DNA of 64,000 nt from Symbiodinium natans (GCA_905221605.1 CAJNDS010002572.1:40001-104000); one strand, 5' to 3'. Counted from the first letter of the stretch, positions 17,831 to 29,390 are shown. Numbers and translations are program-made. Notes: a model not told the origin generated them from the sequence alone.

Positions 17831-18117
17831 GTTTAGGGTTTAGGGTTTAGGGTTTAGGGTTTAGGGTTTAGGGTTTAGGGTTTGGGGTTTGGGGTTTAGG
17901 GTTTAGGGTTTAGGGGTGCAGGTTTTCAGTGTTTGGGGGTTTAGGGTGTTGGCGGGGGAGGGGGGGGGGGGGGCTTCGGGCTTGGGCTTTTAGGTTGTAG
18001 GGGTTTAGGCTTAATTGGGGGTTTTAGCATTTGCCGGGCTTCGGGTGTAGGATGGCATCTAGACGGGGACCATGAATTTCACATTGTTTATGTTGTTGCG
18101 CTTGTTTTGCCCTTCAG

Positions 18118-18189
18118 ACCTTCTGCCCCCTCAAGTCGCCAAGGTTCACGGCCCGAGGCCAAAAAATCTAAAGCTTCAAGCCTAGAAGG
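18118..18189 (+). CDS. Lys/Glu/Ala/Pro-rich protein, exon
   Basis: Acceptor TTGCCCTTCAG. Reads PSAPSSRQGSRPEAKKSKAS then SLE, ending before GTTTAGGCG (18190). Confidence 0.5.
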
Positions 18190-18338
18190 GTTTAGGCGTT
18201 TTCAGGGAGTTTAGCAACCCTCCAAAGCGAAACCCTAGAGGCCAAACCCTAAGCACTAAACCTTTGAAACCTAAACCCTAAACCCTAAACCCCAAACCCT
18301 AAACCCTAAACCCTATACCCTAAACCCTAAACCCGGAG

Positions 18339-18410
18339 CAACCATCGGCATTGTCAAATCCACTGCAGGCCGCGGATGCCTCCAAGAAGGCCTCCGTGCT
18401 GCTGATTTCG
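18339..18410 (+). CDS. Lys/Glu/Ala/Pro-rich protein, exon
   Basis: 24 codons, phase 0: QPSALSNPLQAADASKKASV then LLIS. It begins after GGAG following a CCCTAAA array and ends exactly at GTTTGGGGTTTAGGG (18411). Confidence 0.5.
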
Positions 18411-18507
18411 GTTTGGGGTTTAGGGTTTGGGGTTTAGGGTTTAGGGTTTAGGGTTCAGGGTTTAGGGTTAGTTCAGGGTTTAGGGTTTAGGGTCTAGGGT
18501 CTAGGGT

Positions 18508-18586
18508 CTGACAGTCCTTGAAAGAAATTCTTTTTTTTTTTTTTTTGGGGGGGGGGGGGGGGGGAATATCGTCCCGATTAAGGACT
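18508..18586. mobile_element. Internal family A fragment with poly-T/poly-G expansion
   Basis: CTGACAGTCCTTGA on the left and CCCGATTAAGGACT on the right match the inner arms of family A. The loop carries about 14 T followed by about 18 G, absent in other copies. The outer arms are missing. Confidence 0.5.
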
Positions 18587-18806
18587 ACATCACAAAGTTT
18601 AGATGCTTAAGGGCTTAGGGGTTTCTAGGGATTTCAGAGTTGGGCAGTTCAGGTTGATGTCTTAGGGTTTCAGGCGGGAGCCGTCAACCCTAAACTCTCA
18701 ACTTCAAACCCCAAACCCTAAACCCCAAACCCTAAACCCTAAACCCCAAACCCTAAACCCTAAACCCTGAAATTGAAGGGTTTAGGTCCTCCTGAAGCCC
18801 GAACAG

Positions 18807-18850
18807 CGCGGAGGAAGAGCCAGCGCCGAAGAAGGCCTCGGCTGTCGATT
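18807..18850 (+). CDS. Lys/Glu/Ala/Pro-rich protein, exon
   Basis: After CAACAG-like acceptor GAACAG, reads AEEEPAPKKASAVD. The EEEP-x-K motif recurs at 20854 and 21472, tying the three exons together. Confidence 0.45.
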
Positions 18851-19169
18851 TTAGGTTTTGGGGGTGGGGGGGGGGGGAGAGTCTAGGGTTTAGGGTTTAG
18901 GGTTTAGGGTTTAGGGTTGAGGGTTTAGGGGTTTAGGGTTTAGGGTTTGGGGTTTGGGGTTTAGGGTTGGGATCTGCCTCGGCACACTAACAGTCAAATA
19001 AAGGGTTTTGTACTAAACATAGCGCAAAATTCCAGCACCAGAAAGTCTGATCGAGTTTGGACCTGGCTCAGCAGACGAGATCACACTTTGGGCCTTGGTT
19101 TGTGGTCTTTTCTGGTGCTAGTCACTGTGCTCCTGCTGGTGCTTGTTGATGGTGCCATTGCTTCGTTCT

Positions 19170-19801
19170 GAGCACAAAAAATAGCACCGGAGAAAGCACA
19201 ATCATGAGCACAAAAAATAGCACCGGAGAAAGCACAATCGTGAGCACAAAAAAACGCACCGGAGAAAGCACAATCATGAGCACAAAAAAAAGCACCGGAG
19301 AAAGCACAATCATGAGCACAAAAAATAGCACCGGAGAAAGCACAATCATGAGCACAAAAAATAGCACCGGAGAAAGCACAATCATGAGCACAAAAAATAG
19401 CACCGGAGAAAGCACAATCGTGAGCACAAAAAAAGCACCGGAGAAAGCACAATCATGAGCACAGAAAAAGCACCGGAGAAAGCACAATCATGAGCACAAA
19501 AAATAGCACCGGAGAAAGCACAATCATGAGCACAAAAAATAGCACCGGAGAAAGCACAATCGTGAGCACAAAAAAAAGCACCGGAGAAAGCACAATCATG
19601 AGCACAAAAAATAGCACCGGAGAAAGCACAATCATGAGCACAAAAAATAGCACCGGAGAAAGCACAATCATGAGCACAAAAAAAGCACCGGAGAAAGCAC
19701 AATCATGAGCACAAAAAGAAGCACCTGAGAAAGCACAATCGTGAGCACAAAAAATAGCACCGGAGAAAGCACAATCTTGAGCACAAACAAGAGCACCGGA
19801 A
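19170..19801. repeat. 36-bp minisatellite, about 17 copies
   Basis: Unit GAGCACAAAAAATAGCAC then CGGAGAAAGCACAATCAT. Copies differ mainly in the length of the A run and in ATCATG versus ATCGTG. On the + strand many copies encode a 12-residue repeat (MSTKNSTGESTI), but A-run indels break the frame between copies, so it is more likely an intronic satellite than a coding repeat. It lies between exons at 18807 and 20854. Confidence 0.9.
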
Positions 19802-19919
19802 AACTTCATCACACTCATACATCAGGCCTTCAGGTATGATCATGAGGCACTCAGAAATGTCCAATCTCACGGGTGCTTTATTTTGTGGGTGTGTTTGTGC
19901 TGACCATTAGTGTGCTCGG

Positions 19920-20550
19920 GCAAGTCATAAGTTTAGGGTTTAGGGAGGGTTTTAGGGTTTGGGGTTTAGGGTTAGGGTTTAGGGTATAGGGTTTAGGGGT
20001 TTAGGGAATAGGGGTTTCGGGCTTATTGAGGGTTTTAGGGTTTTGGGTTTTTGCGTGGGTTTACGGTTCTAGTGTTTTAGGGTTTTGGGTTTTGGGGGTT
20101 TAGGGTTTTAAGGATTGGGGTCTTAGGGTGTTAGGGGTGGGAATAGGGTTTTAGGGTTTTTGGGGTTTTGAGTTTTTGGATTTAGGGCTTGTGGGTTTTG
20201 GTTTGTAAGGTCTTAAGATTTTATGGTTTCGAATTTTGTGTTTGCGGTTTAGGGGTTTTGGGTTTTAGGGTTTTGGGTTTTAGGGTTTGCAGTTTAGTTC
20301 GGGTTTGGGGTTCAGGGCTTTCGGATACAAAAACCCTAAATGCTGCTAAGCCTAAGCTCTGTGCACCCTGAGTTATGACCCGCGCGCCCGCAAGTTGCAA
20401 GACTCCCTGAAGCGATCCATGACACAAACCCAAACCTAAACCCAACGCCCTTATGAATGCTGATGCGTACATACGCTCAGACACTAAACGCTCGAATGCT
20501 AAACCCTAAACCCTAAACCCTAAACCCTAAACCCTAAACCCTGGAGAGCC
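19920..20550. other. Intron with degenerate TTTAGGG then CCCTAAA units
   Basis: GGGTTTTAGGG-type variants fill 19930-20320, and CCCTAAA units follow from 20498. No supported exon. Confidence 0.6.
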
Positions 20551-20627
20551 CTCCCCCCGCTCGTGGAGAAGCCCAATTCTGAGTTCTTGGCTTTGCGTGG
20601 GCCTTTAGATTTAATTTTCTATTGAGT

Positions 20628-20755
20628 CTAAACCCTAAGAACCCTAAGAACCCTAAGAACCCTAAGAACCCTAAGAACCCTAAGAACCCTAAGAACCCTA
20701 AGAACCCTAAGAACCCTAAGAACCCTAAGAACCCTAAGAACCCTAAGAACCCTAA
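20628..20755. repeat. 9-bp tandem array AAGAACCCT, telomere variant
   Basis: About 14 homogeneous units of a nonamer, a CCCTAAA derivative. It sits on the acceptor side of the intron before the exon at 20854. Confidence 0.9.
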
Positions 20756-20853
20756 ACCCCAAACCCTAACCCTAAACCCGAAACCCTAAAGCCTAAACCC
20801 TGGAAACCCTAGTACTAGAGCCGCTAGAGCTATCCTTCAGTAGGAAAACCCAG

Positions 20854-20936
20854 TGCTCTCCCTCCCGGAAGGCTGAGGAAGAGCCTGTCAAGACTGAGAA
20901 GGCAGGATTGAGAAGCGGCTTCCAGCTCCTTTTGCG
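20854..20936 (+). CDS. Lys/Glu/Ala/Pro-rich protein, exon
   Basis: Acceptor AACCCAG. Reads CSPSRKAEEEPVKTEKAGLR then SGFQLLLR and ends at GTTTAGGG (20937). Shares the EEEP-x-K motif with neighbours. Confidence 0.5.
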
Positions 20937-21471
20937 GTTTAGGGTTTAGGGTTTGAGGTTTGGGGTTTAGGGTTTGGGGTTTGGGGTCTGGGGTTTGGGG
21001 TTTAGGGTTGCGGGGGAGCGGGCGGAGGGTTTATGACGTGCGGTTGTTACCGGGGAACCTTAGGCAACCTAACCCCTCGCCCACAAAAACCCTAAGTTCT
21101 TTCTGCCCCTTTGTGTAAAATCATCAACCCTCCCCCCGTGAACACCAAAGATGGGGTACTCGAAGGACTCGGGGATTTTGGAGATACAACAGGGGTACGC
21201 CTATCTTGGGAAATACCCCAATACGCTAATACCTCGATACCCTCAATACTCCAATACCCTACTACCCCGATCCCCTAATAACCCTAAACCCTAAGCCCCA
21301 CAAAGCCCCAAATGCCCCAAACCACATGAAGTCCTAAACCCTAAACGCCCTAAACCCTAAACCCCGTAAAGGCCTAATACCCTTAACCACACTAATCCCT
21401 AACCCCTAACCCCTAAACCCTAAACCCGAAACACATACAACCCCAAACCCTAAACCCCAAGCACCCCGGAG

Positions 21472-21516
21472 GTTGAAGAGGAAGAGCCGGCCAAGGCCAA
21501 GAAGACCAAGGACCTG
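21472..21516 (+). CDS. Lys/Glu/Ala/Pro-rich protein, exon
   Basis: After CCGGAG the frame reads VEEEEPAKAKKTKDL. The apparent stop TAG belongs to GGCTTAGGG, i.e. the telomere-like intron start, so the protein may continue. Confidence 0.45.
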
Positions 21517-22517
21517 GCTTAGGGCATTCAGGGTTTAGGGTTTGGGGTTTAGGGCTTAGGGTTACGGGTTCTAGGGCTTCAGGGTTTGCAGGGGTTTTCG
21601 GGTTACAGGGTTTTAGGTATTAGGGTATTGGGTTTTCGGGGTTTTGGGTTCAGGGTTTCAGGGTCACAGAGCTTCAGGGTTTTGAGGGTTTCGTTTCAGA
21701 ATTTTGGGTATTAGTGTATTGGCCTTTTTGGTTTTTAGGGTTTCAGGGTTCTAGGGTTTCAGAGGTTTAGGGTTTTTAGGGTTTTGGGGTTTCAGGGTTT
21801 TCAGAGTTTCAGGGTGTTGGGAGTTGGGGCTTGAGGGGTTGACAGGGTTTAGGGGTGTCACCCGCCGGCCCACCCGAAGAAGATGTAGTCCTTCTTGTGG
21901 GAACCCTGGCCTCAGGGTCCTGGGGCTCGGGTCCTGGGACCCTTTTGAGTTAGGGTTTAGGGATTTGTCTAGGGTTTAGGGTTTGGGGTTTAGGGTTTAG
22001 GGTTTAGGGCATTAGGGTTGAGGGGGGAAACTTAAGGATCTTTGAAAAGGTTCCCCAACACAAGAGGGTACAACCTTCAGGGTCCAAGGTAGAACCCCCA
22101 GATTACACAAAGCGAAAATCATATTTGAACATGTTGTGTTTTTGACAGTCCCAGCGGTAGCGCAGACACTCCTGACCTTAAACACTACTGGGAGGTTCAT
22201 AGATACTTAGAGAAGTGTGGTTTTTTAAGTACCCTAGATGTAAGGTTGCAACCAGGTATGATTATTACAACTACCCTACGAAGGTGTACCTGTGAACTGG
22301 AGAACCCTGCACCCTAAACCCTAGCCCCTACACCCTAAACCCCAAACCCTAAACCCTAAACTCTAAACCCAAAAACCCTAAACCCAAAAAACCCAAACCT
22401 TAAACCCTAAACCCTAAACCCCTAGCCCCTAAACCCTAAACCCCGAAACCCAAACCCCTAGACCCTGAGCCCTGACACCTCAGGAGGTTCCTGCTGATGC
22501 TGCCATGCCCTTTGCAG

Positions 22518-22589
22518 AGCTGGAGCCGTTCGGCCGGGAGGTCTGCCCTTGAGAAGCTAAAGGAGAGACCCGTACGAGGGGTCGCTGGG
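22518..22589 (+). CDS. Candidate exon, 24 codons, basic
   Basis: Acceptor CCCTTTGCAG; reads SWSRSAGRSALEKLKERPVR then GVAG, ending exactly at GTTTAGGG (22590). Phase 0 at both ends. Confidence 0.6.
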
Positions 22590-23233
22590 GTTTAGGGTTT
22601 AGGGTTTAGGGTTTAGGGTTTAGGGTTTAGGGTTCAGGGTTTAGGGTTTACGGTTTAGGGTTTAGGGTTTAGGGCTTTGCCCGCGGCTAAGCTGATGGTG
22701 CAACCTGAAACCCCTAACCCCCTATTTCAGGAAACAAAACGTAAGGAAACCCAATCTTGGCTGCTCGAAGGTTCGGGTGTCGTTGTCGGCAGGGCTTTGG
22801 AAGGAACGGTTCACTGCTAGTATCAAGAGTCATGCTCGACCGCCAAAGGATGTACCCCCAACAAGAGGTTCCTGTAACATACTCCTGAACCCTAAACCCT
22901 AAACCCTAAACCCTAAACCCTAAACCCTAAACCCTAAACATGGCACTTATATTCCCTCAGGGGTGCCCGGACCCTATCCCGAGATATGACGACCCATGAA
23001 CCTGGCAATGTCCCAGCATCAACTGAGCAGGCCTCTGGTCTTCAGCACCCCAATCAAACCCCAAATCCTAGGCCCCTTAAGGCCCCACGTCCTGAACCCC
23101 CCGCAGCCTTAACTTCCTAAGCCCTAACCCGAAACCCTAAACCCTAAACCCTAATCCCTGAACCCGAAACCCTAAACCCTAACCCTACACCCTAAACCCT
23201 GAAGCCCTGAACGCCTAAACTCAAAACCCAAAG

Positions 23234-23292
23234 CTCTCGATCAGACCACCGGCCAAGAGCTTACGGAGGCATCGATCAGGCTCCGCTCGTGG
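23234..23292 (+). CDS. Candidate exon
   Basis: Reads DQTTGQELTEASIRLRSW and ends at TGG|GTTTAGGG. Preceded by CCCTAAA-type units and CCCAAAG. Confidence 0.5.
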
Positions 23293-23869
23293 GTTTAGGG
23301 TTTAGGGTTTAGGGTTCAGGGTTCAGGGTGTAGGGTGTAGGGTGTAGGGTGTAGGGTGTAGGGTGTAGGGTTAGGGCAAGGGCGTTTAGAGCTTCCCACA
23401 TCCTCACCTAGACGGAAGTTGGGTGTTTTTTGGGGTCTTGGAGTCCTTTTTTCCGAAAGGCGTATTCTCCAGATCTCCTCTACAGTCCTACAAGCCCTAA
23501 GCGCCCTGAAAAGCCTTAAAAAGCCCGAACTTCCTCCTCAACGTCCTTAGAAGCCCTAAAAAGGCCCTCTCAAGCCCTTACAATGTCGACACCTCCTAGG
23601 CCTAAAGCCTCCTAAAGCACCCCACAACTTAAACCCGAGCTCAAACCCCTAAAGCCTTAACCTTTAAGCTCTTTGAACCCTTGGACCCTTAAACCCTAAA
23701 ACCCCTACATCCTTAAACCCTTAACCCTTAAAGCCCGTAAAGCCCCAAGACTCAAAACCCGAACCCAACACCCTAAACCCTTCAAGCCTGAAAAGTCCCA
23801 GTAAACCATCAACCCTTCAAGCCTTAAATCCATGAACCCCTAAACCCTAAACCCTTAAACCCTTAAACC

Positions 23870-24240
23870 CTTCACAGCACTAATAAAGCATAATCAACCC
23901 TAAAAAAGACCTAGTTAAACCCTCAACGCACTAATCAAACATAGCAAACCCTAAAAAGGCCTAATTAGACCCTTAAACGCACTAATCAAACATAAGAAAC
24001 CAAAAAATGGCCCAAGTAAACCCTTCAAAACACTAATAAAACATAAGAAGCCCTAAAAAAGCCTAATCAAACCCTTGAAAGCACTAATAAACCATAACAA
24101 ACCCTAAAGAAGGCCTAATTAAGCCCTTAGAAAAGCACCAACAAAAACACAGTAAGCCCTAAAAATGCCGAATTAAACCCCTAAACCCTAAACCCTTAAA
24201 CCCTAAACCCTCAAACCCTTAAAAGCACTAATAAAACATA
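23870..24240. repeat. About seven diverged 51-bp tandem repeats
   Basis: The unit begins CACTAATAAAACATAA and contains CCCTAAAAAAGCCTAAT and AAACCC. Spacing is near 51 bp in the first copies, then irregular. AT-rich, non-coding; it ends in a pure CCCTAAA array (24245-24300). The stretch 23300-23870 holds only degenerate CCCTAAA-like units. Confidence 0.7.
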
Positions 24241-24331
24241 GTGAGCCCTAAACCCTAAACCCTAAACCCTAAACCCTAAACCCTAAACCCTAAACCCTAA
24301 AAGGCTAAAAGGCTACAAAAGCCCTACGCAG

Positions 24332-24411
24332 GGAGAGCGACGCCATGATCGACCAGATCGAAAAGGCCGAGATCGCCGAGGAAGAGCGCTGGAGCCTGAG
24401 GAGTAGCTTGG
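24332..24411 (+). CDS. Candidate exon, charged helix
   Basis: Acceptor CTACGCAG; reads ESDAMIDQIEKAEIAEEERW then SLRSS, ending at G|GTTGAGGG. Probably coiled-coil-like. Confidence 0.55.
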
Positions 24412-24711
24412 GTTGAGGGTTTAGGGTTGAGGGTTGAGGGTTTAGGGTTTAGGGTTTAGGGTTCAGGGTTTAGGGTTTGGGGTTTAGGGTTTGGGGTTTA
24501 GGGTTTGGGGTTTGGGGTTTGGGGTTTAAGGTTTGGGGTTTGGGGTTTGGGGTTTGGGGTTTGGGGTTCGCCGTAGACCCCGAGGAGCCCCTAGAGCCCC
24601 TGAAGCCCGCACGTCAAACCCGAAACCCTAACCCTAAACCCTAAACCCTCAACAGTAAACCCTCAACAGTAAACCCTCAACCTTCAACCTTGAACCCTCA
24701 ACCTTCAACCT

Positions 24712-24749
<38 letters not shown>

Positions 24750-25054
24750 ACCGTAATCCTAGAGCCCCTAAAGCCCCAAATCCTAATCCCTAAACCTGAC
24801 ACCCCAAACCCTAAACCCGAAACCCCAATTTGCAAACCGAGTCAACCCGCAACTGCTCCGGGAAGCTTCCCGGCACACTCTCCCATCCTAAAACCGATGG
24901 GCCCTGCACTTTGGCGCCCCGAAGGGTGTTTCAAGGGTTTAGGTTTTAGGGTGTAGGGTTCAGGGCTTAGGGTTTAGGGTTTAGGGTCAAGTCCTATGTA
25001 TGGACCATAAACCCTGAACCCTCAACCGTATACCCGGAACCCACACGTTGCACT

Positions 25055-25075
25055 ATGCATGGGGGGGGGGGGGGG
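25055..25075. repeat. Poly-G tract
   Basis: A G run of about 18 in an intron without telomeric arrays nearby. Confidence 0.85.
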
Positions 25076-25411
25076 ACCCATGTCAATACCCCTACAAACC
25101 TCTCTATGACTAGAACAGGGTCGCCTCAGCAGGCCATAGCTCGAAATCATGGAGCCTGGCCCCGGGCCCTCAAACTCAAAGCCCTTGGCGCTCTGAGACA
25201 GTAAGAACCCTACAGAAGCAACAGTAGAACGCGACGGAAGAAAATGCTAAATTCTGCGGGCCACAATCCCTATAGAACCTATTAACCCAGATTCTATAGG
25301 GTCCTCAAACCCACCCCACAACACCCTTAAACCCTTAAAGCCAAGAACCTAAACCCCAAGCCCTGGACCTTAAACTATAAACCCTAAAACGTCAAGAAGC
25401 TGCTTGCAAAG

Positions 25412-25506
25412 GCTCCGTCTTCCGCGCTTTGACGCGGTTGCGGGGCGCTGCATTGGCCTCCTTCGATGGCATCGCCCGGGAGCCTAGCCTTTCCGCTTTG
25501 GGATTT
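25412..25506 (+). CDS. Candidate exon
   Basis: Acceptor TTGCAAAG. Reads SVFRALTRLRGAALASFDG then IAREPSLSALGF and ends at GTAAAATG. Thirty-one full codons after a 2-nt phase. Confidence 0.5.
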
Positions 25507-25509
25507 GTA

Positions 25510-26870
25510 AAATGTTTTGGGATATAGTTTGGGGGTTTAGGAGGTTTAGCGCTTAGGAGTCTTGGGTTGGGGTTTCAGGGATTTATGAGGTTTACAGCTG
25601 TTTGTGGTTCAGGGATTGATCAGTGGCCGACGATATCAGAACATCGATGAGGGGTTAGGCTGCCCTTGAGAGCGCCATTCTGGTGCTATTGCTATTCCTT
25701 GCAGCAGAACCGACTGTTGTTACTGCTTTGGCTCTATCGGGTAAACCCTAAACCATAAGCCCTGCAGCCCTAAACCCAAGCATATCCTACAGGGCTTGGA
25801 GGGTTCAGGTTCTTAGGTATCTAAAGGTGCTCCGTGAGATCACCCTGCCCCCCCCCCCCCCCTCCCCCAAACTACAGGGTATAGGGTTATAGGGTACAGG
25901 AGGGTTCGGGGTGTACCTTCTGGGCTTTCTCCCATGCGGCAGCAGGCCCGTGCGCACGAGCACAACATCCAAGAGTGCCGCCCTAAGCTATTTAAAGGGT
26001 TTCTAGAGGCTTTAGGGCTTCGGGGTTTACTAGTCTGGAGAGCTGTACATTGGGGAAGCAAAGTTTAGCCGGTGTTTGTAAGACCTTAAACCGTTAAACT
26101 CCAAACTCGTAAGCAAATTTGCTAAATTTCGCTGCATCGGAGCGCTGGGGCATAGTTGCTCCATAGGGCTTCTTCCTCACGGATAGATGTACGGCAGGGG
26201 CCTAAAAGAATGACCTGTCTGATCTCAGAAACAATTTCAGTACAAGCGACCCCAAGTACCCAATCCCATAAGCCTCATAAAGGTACACCCCCTCTAAGAA
26301 GTATGCAAAAGTATAAACGGCCCAAAGTACTGCACCGTAAGACCCATTCTACTAAACATAAGACCCCCTGGCATATAGGCTTGCGGGCTGGCAACCCCCC
26401 AAGCATGGAGCCTCAACGCTCAGTCAAAGGACCCTACTTGTAGGCTTTTTGAGGGTTTAAGGTTTTAGGGTTTTAGGGTGTTTGGGTTTAGGGTTTTAGG
26501 GTTTAGGGTTTAGGGCCGAATCATTCATGTTTGGGGCGGGGGCAGCGGGGGGGGGGAACTTCGAATTGGCGTATATCTACAGCTTTAGTCGTGTTCCAAA
26601 TACCCTGATCCTCCAAAAAAGTACAAAATGCATTCCTCAGGGAGCCCACAACGCCAGCAACCCACTGGAAACAAAAGGCTTCTGGAGAGCCCGGCAAAAC
26701 CTAAAACCCTAAAAAACCCTTAAAAACCCTAAAAAACCTTTAAAAACCCTAAAGAACCCTAAAAAAACCTAAAAAAACCCTAAAAAACCCTAAAACCATA
26801 AAACCCTAAAACCCCGGAATCCTAAAACCCAAAGCCCTGTAAGCCTGAAAACCCTAATTCAGCTTTCAGC
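25510..26870. other. Intronic region with one weak ORF
   Basis: Contains a poly-C run (25848-25862), and a + strand open frame 26156-26443 (95 codons, Lys/Pro/Thr-rich, no splice support). I see no exon I can defend. Confidence 0.4.
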
Positions 26871-26878
26871 AATTGCAG

Positions 26879-26960
26879 GTACGCCCAGGACAACCAATAC
26901 CGCAAGGTTCACCCCGTGAAGCACTTGGCCGAGGAGGAGGCTCCGTTTCTGGGCATAAGG
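26879..26960 (+). CDS. Candidate exon, clear
   Basis: Acceptor GCAATTGCAG; reads YAQDNQYRKVHPVKHLAEEE then APFLGIR, 27 codons, ending at GTTTAGGG (26961). Strong composition and borders. Family not recognised. Confidence 0.6.
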
Positions 26961-27341
26961 GTTTAGGGTTTAGGCTGAGGGTGCAGGGTTTAGGGCTCAA
27001 GGTTTAGGACGAAGAGCTTAGGGTTTAAGGTTAAGAGTACTTACACATTCCCTTAATGTGTCCCCTTGGGGTTCCTTGTGGGTTGCAGAGCTTATCTATC
27101 ATGGGCACATGAGGGCTCCCATTGTCGGGGCCCTTGTAAGTACCAAATGGCTCCAAACCCTAAACCCGAAGCCCGAATCCCTAGACCCTCGACCCTAAAC
27201 CCTAAACCCTAATCCCTAATCCCTAATCCCTAAACCCTAACCCTAGATACACCCTAAACCCTAATCCTTTTTCCCCGAACTACCGGCCCTTGCGGCTTAG
27301 GGTTTCTTCGGGCTGAGGGTTTAGGGAAGGTCCTTTCAAAG

Positions 27342-27398
27342 GGATGGATCATGCGGGTGGCACACGCTTGGGAGGGCATGCAGATGCACTTTGGGCTG
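27342..27398 (+). CDS. Possible exon
   Basis: After CTTTCAAAG, frames reading GWIMRVAHAWEGMQMHFGLM or MDHAGGTRLGGHADALWAD are both open up to GTCATCG. The first continues into a hydrophobic stretch if unspliced. Confidence 0.3.
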
Positions 27399-27773
27399 AT
27401 GGTCATCGTATATGTTTCAGTTGTCATTTATTTAGAGATCTATTCCTTGTATGTGTTATTCATGTGCAAGTATATTCTCTTAACGCTGAGCATCCTAAAC
27501 CTACTGAAGACCTCACACCTACCCTAACCCTAAACCCGAAACCCTAAGCCCTAACGTTGCACCCTAAACCCTAAACTCTGAACTCTAACCCAAACCTGCC
27601 AGGCAGATGTCTCGCGCTGGGCCTTCCCATCCAACGCCGACTGAGAGTAGGAACCTGACTGACAGGAGCAGGCAGCAGTGAAAATCTCCGAAGCCCGAAG
27701 GGTTTAGGGTTTAGGGTTTAGGGTTTGGGGTTTGGGGTTTGGGGTTTGGGGTTTGGGGTTTAGCCCTAAACCC

Positions 27774-27893
27774 TACAGTAAACTCTAGAAAGTTGGAACA
27801 TGGTGTAAGGATGATTCAAGATGGGATTCCCTTTAGTATACCTTTTGAGGTATGAGGATAAGGCTGTTCCACCATTGTTGGAGTTTACCGTAA
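27774..27893. mobile_element. Possible MITE, about 120 bp
   Basis: TACAGTAAACTCTAGAAAGT on the left and GTTGGAGTTTACCGTA on the right are inverted repeats with few mismatches; GGAACATGGTG and TTCCACCAT pair further in. Only one copy is seen, so status as a mobile element is tentative. Confidence 0.4.
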
Positions 27894-28061
27894 ACCCTAA
27901 TTGGACCCCAAACGCAAAACCCTCAACACATAAGGTTGGAGTGCCAACCCGGATCTGCACCGAGATACGGTTCAGGCCATAGGATGGAGTGCCATGGCTG
28001 CTTTTTCGCGAGGAGCGGCATGGCAACACCCGAACCTAACCCTTGAACCCCAAACCCAAGT

Positions 28062-28170
28062 CCACATTCCCAAGCCCTAAGCCCCTGAAGCCTACACATT
28101 CCTAAGCCCTAAGCCCCTGAAGCCTACACATTCCTAAGCCCTAAGCCCCTGAAGCCTACACATTCCTAAG
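28062..28170. repeat. 32-bp tandem repeat, about 3.5 copies
   Basis: Unit CATTCCTAAGCCCTAA then GCCCCTGAAGCCTACA. Near-identical copies, on the acceptor side of an intron. Confidence 0.85.
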
Positions 28171-28186
28171 CCCCAAACCCTCAAGC

Positions 28187-28254
28187 CGGACAAGACCCTC
28201 CACGGAGCCAAAATGATTTCCACCATCGGGGCCATCCCCAACCAAATATTTTGA
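28187..28254 (+). CDS. Candidate terminal exon
   Basis: Reads DKTLHGAKMISTIGAIPNQI then F and stop TGA (28252-28254). It is not followed immediately by TTTAGGG, in keeping with a last exon. Confidence 0.4.
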
Positions 28255-29182
28255 TAAGGTACCTGAACCCCAAAGTATGTATAAAAGAATGGTCTATTGA
28301 CGGGTTTCGGGCCATTTGTTTTACATACATTGGGGGTTTAGGCAGGGTATAGGGTCCCAAAAACTAGAGTTTAGGGTTTAGGGTTTAGGGTTTAGGGTTT
28401 AGGGTTTTGGGCGCAGGCCAGTGGTGGGTGTATGCATGCTACCGTACAGATGCTGAGTTTACACTACACAAAAGCACTGCCTCATATAAGCCCGATATAC
28501 ACTACCCAGGACCCTCTCAACTTGACCCTAAACCCTAAACCCTAAACCCTAAACCCTAAACCCTAAACCCTAAACCAGCACCCGAAACCCTAAACCCTAA
28601 ACCCTAAACTGCCCATATAAAGTTTTTCGGATTGGGGTTTAGGGTCTTTGACATTAATTGTCTTCAGCCTTGCCTGTTTCCACCACTTTTGCCGGCATGG
28701 GCAGCGCCCTTGGCACGCACGCGCCGCAACACAGCATTGTATAACAAAAGCAGCCCAAAAATCCCAAAGCCCTAAAACCCCTGAGTCCTATGCCCTTGAA
28801 CTCTAAATCCCTCACAACTTTGGCCCTAAGATCCTCAAGCCCTCTTAGCTTCGGGGGCACAGGCCGTAAACCCTTTTGCCCCATGCTGTTGACCACGTGG
28901 GGTGGGAAGAGCTGGCTGCTTTGAGAGCTTCATTCGCGGGGGCACAAAGCTCTCGAAACTAAGGCACTAGGATACTACATCCTCTCTGCGGCCCCCCGCC
29001 CAAACACAACAAAAGTATTCCAACAGATCTTCTTTCAACACGAAAATGTTGTAAAGCCCCTATTTTGGCGCGGAGGTGGGTGTTTGCCAGGTTTAAACCT
29101 GCCTCCTTGCCACTACATGTAGAGGCCCGCCTTCCTAGAGCACGCAGCTGGGGGTTGCGAACCTAAAATTGCATGTCATAGC

Positions 29183-29290
29183 AGTTCAGGGCCATTGTAA
29201 CTCTACTTCATGATGTAGCAAATCTACTTTGTCATACCAATTCGGGGCCCTTATAACTCTACTTCATGAAGTAGCAACTCTACTTCTAGA
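29183..29290. repeat. Two tandem copies of a 57-bp unit with a palindrome
   Basis: Each copy carries GGGCC, TAACTCTACTTCATGA and GTAGCAA. In the second copy CTACTTCATGAAGTAG (29262-29277) is a perfect 16-nt palindrome. A poly-C run (29297-29315) follows. Confidence 0.7.
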
Positions 29291-29390
29291 ACTAGGGCCC
29301 CCCCCCCCCCCCCCCTGGCACAAGCTAAGGCTCTTTCACGTGTCGATTTGGTCCATGGGTTGTCCCTTGGATTTTCGCCGTTTTTTGCAG

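Noticed and set aside
19170-19801. CRISPR array
   Set aside because: The 36-bp units are directly abutting with no variable spacers, and the genome is eukaryotic.
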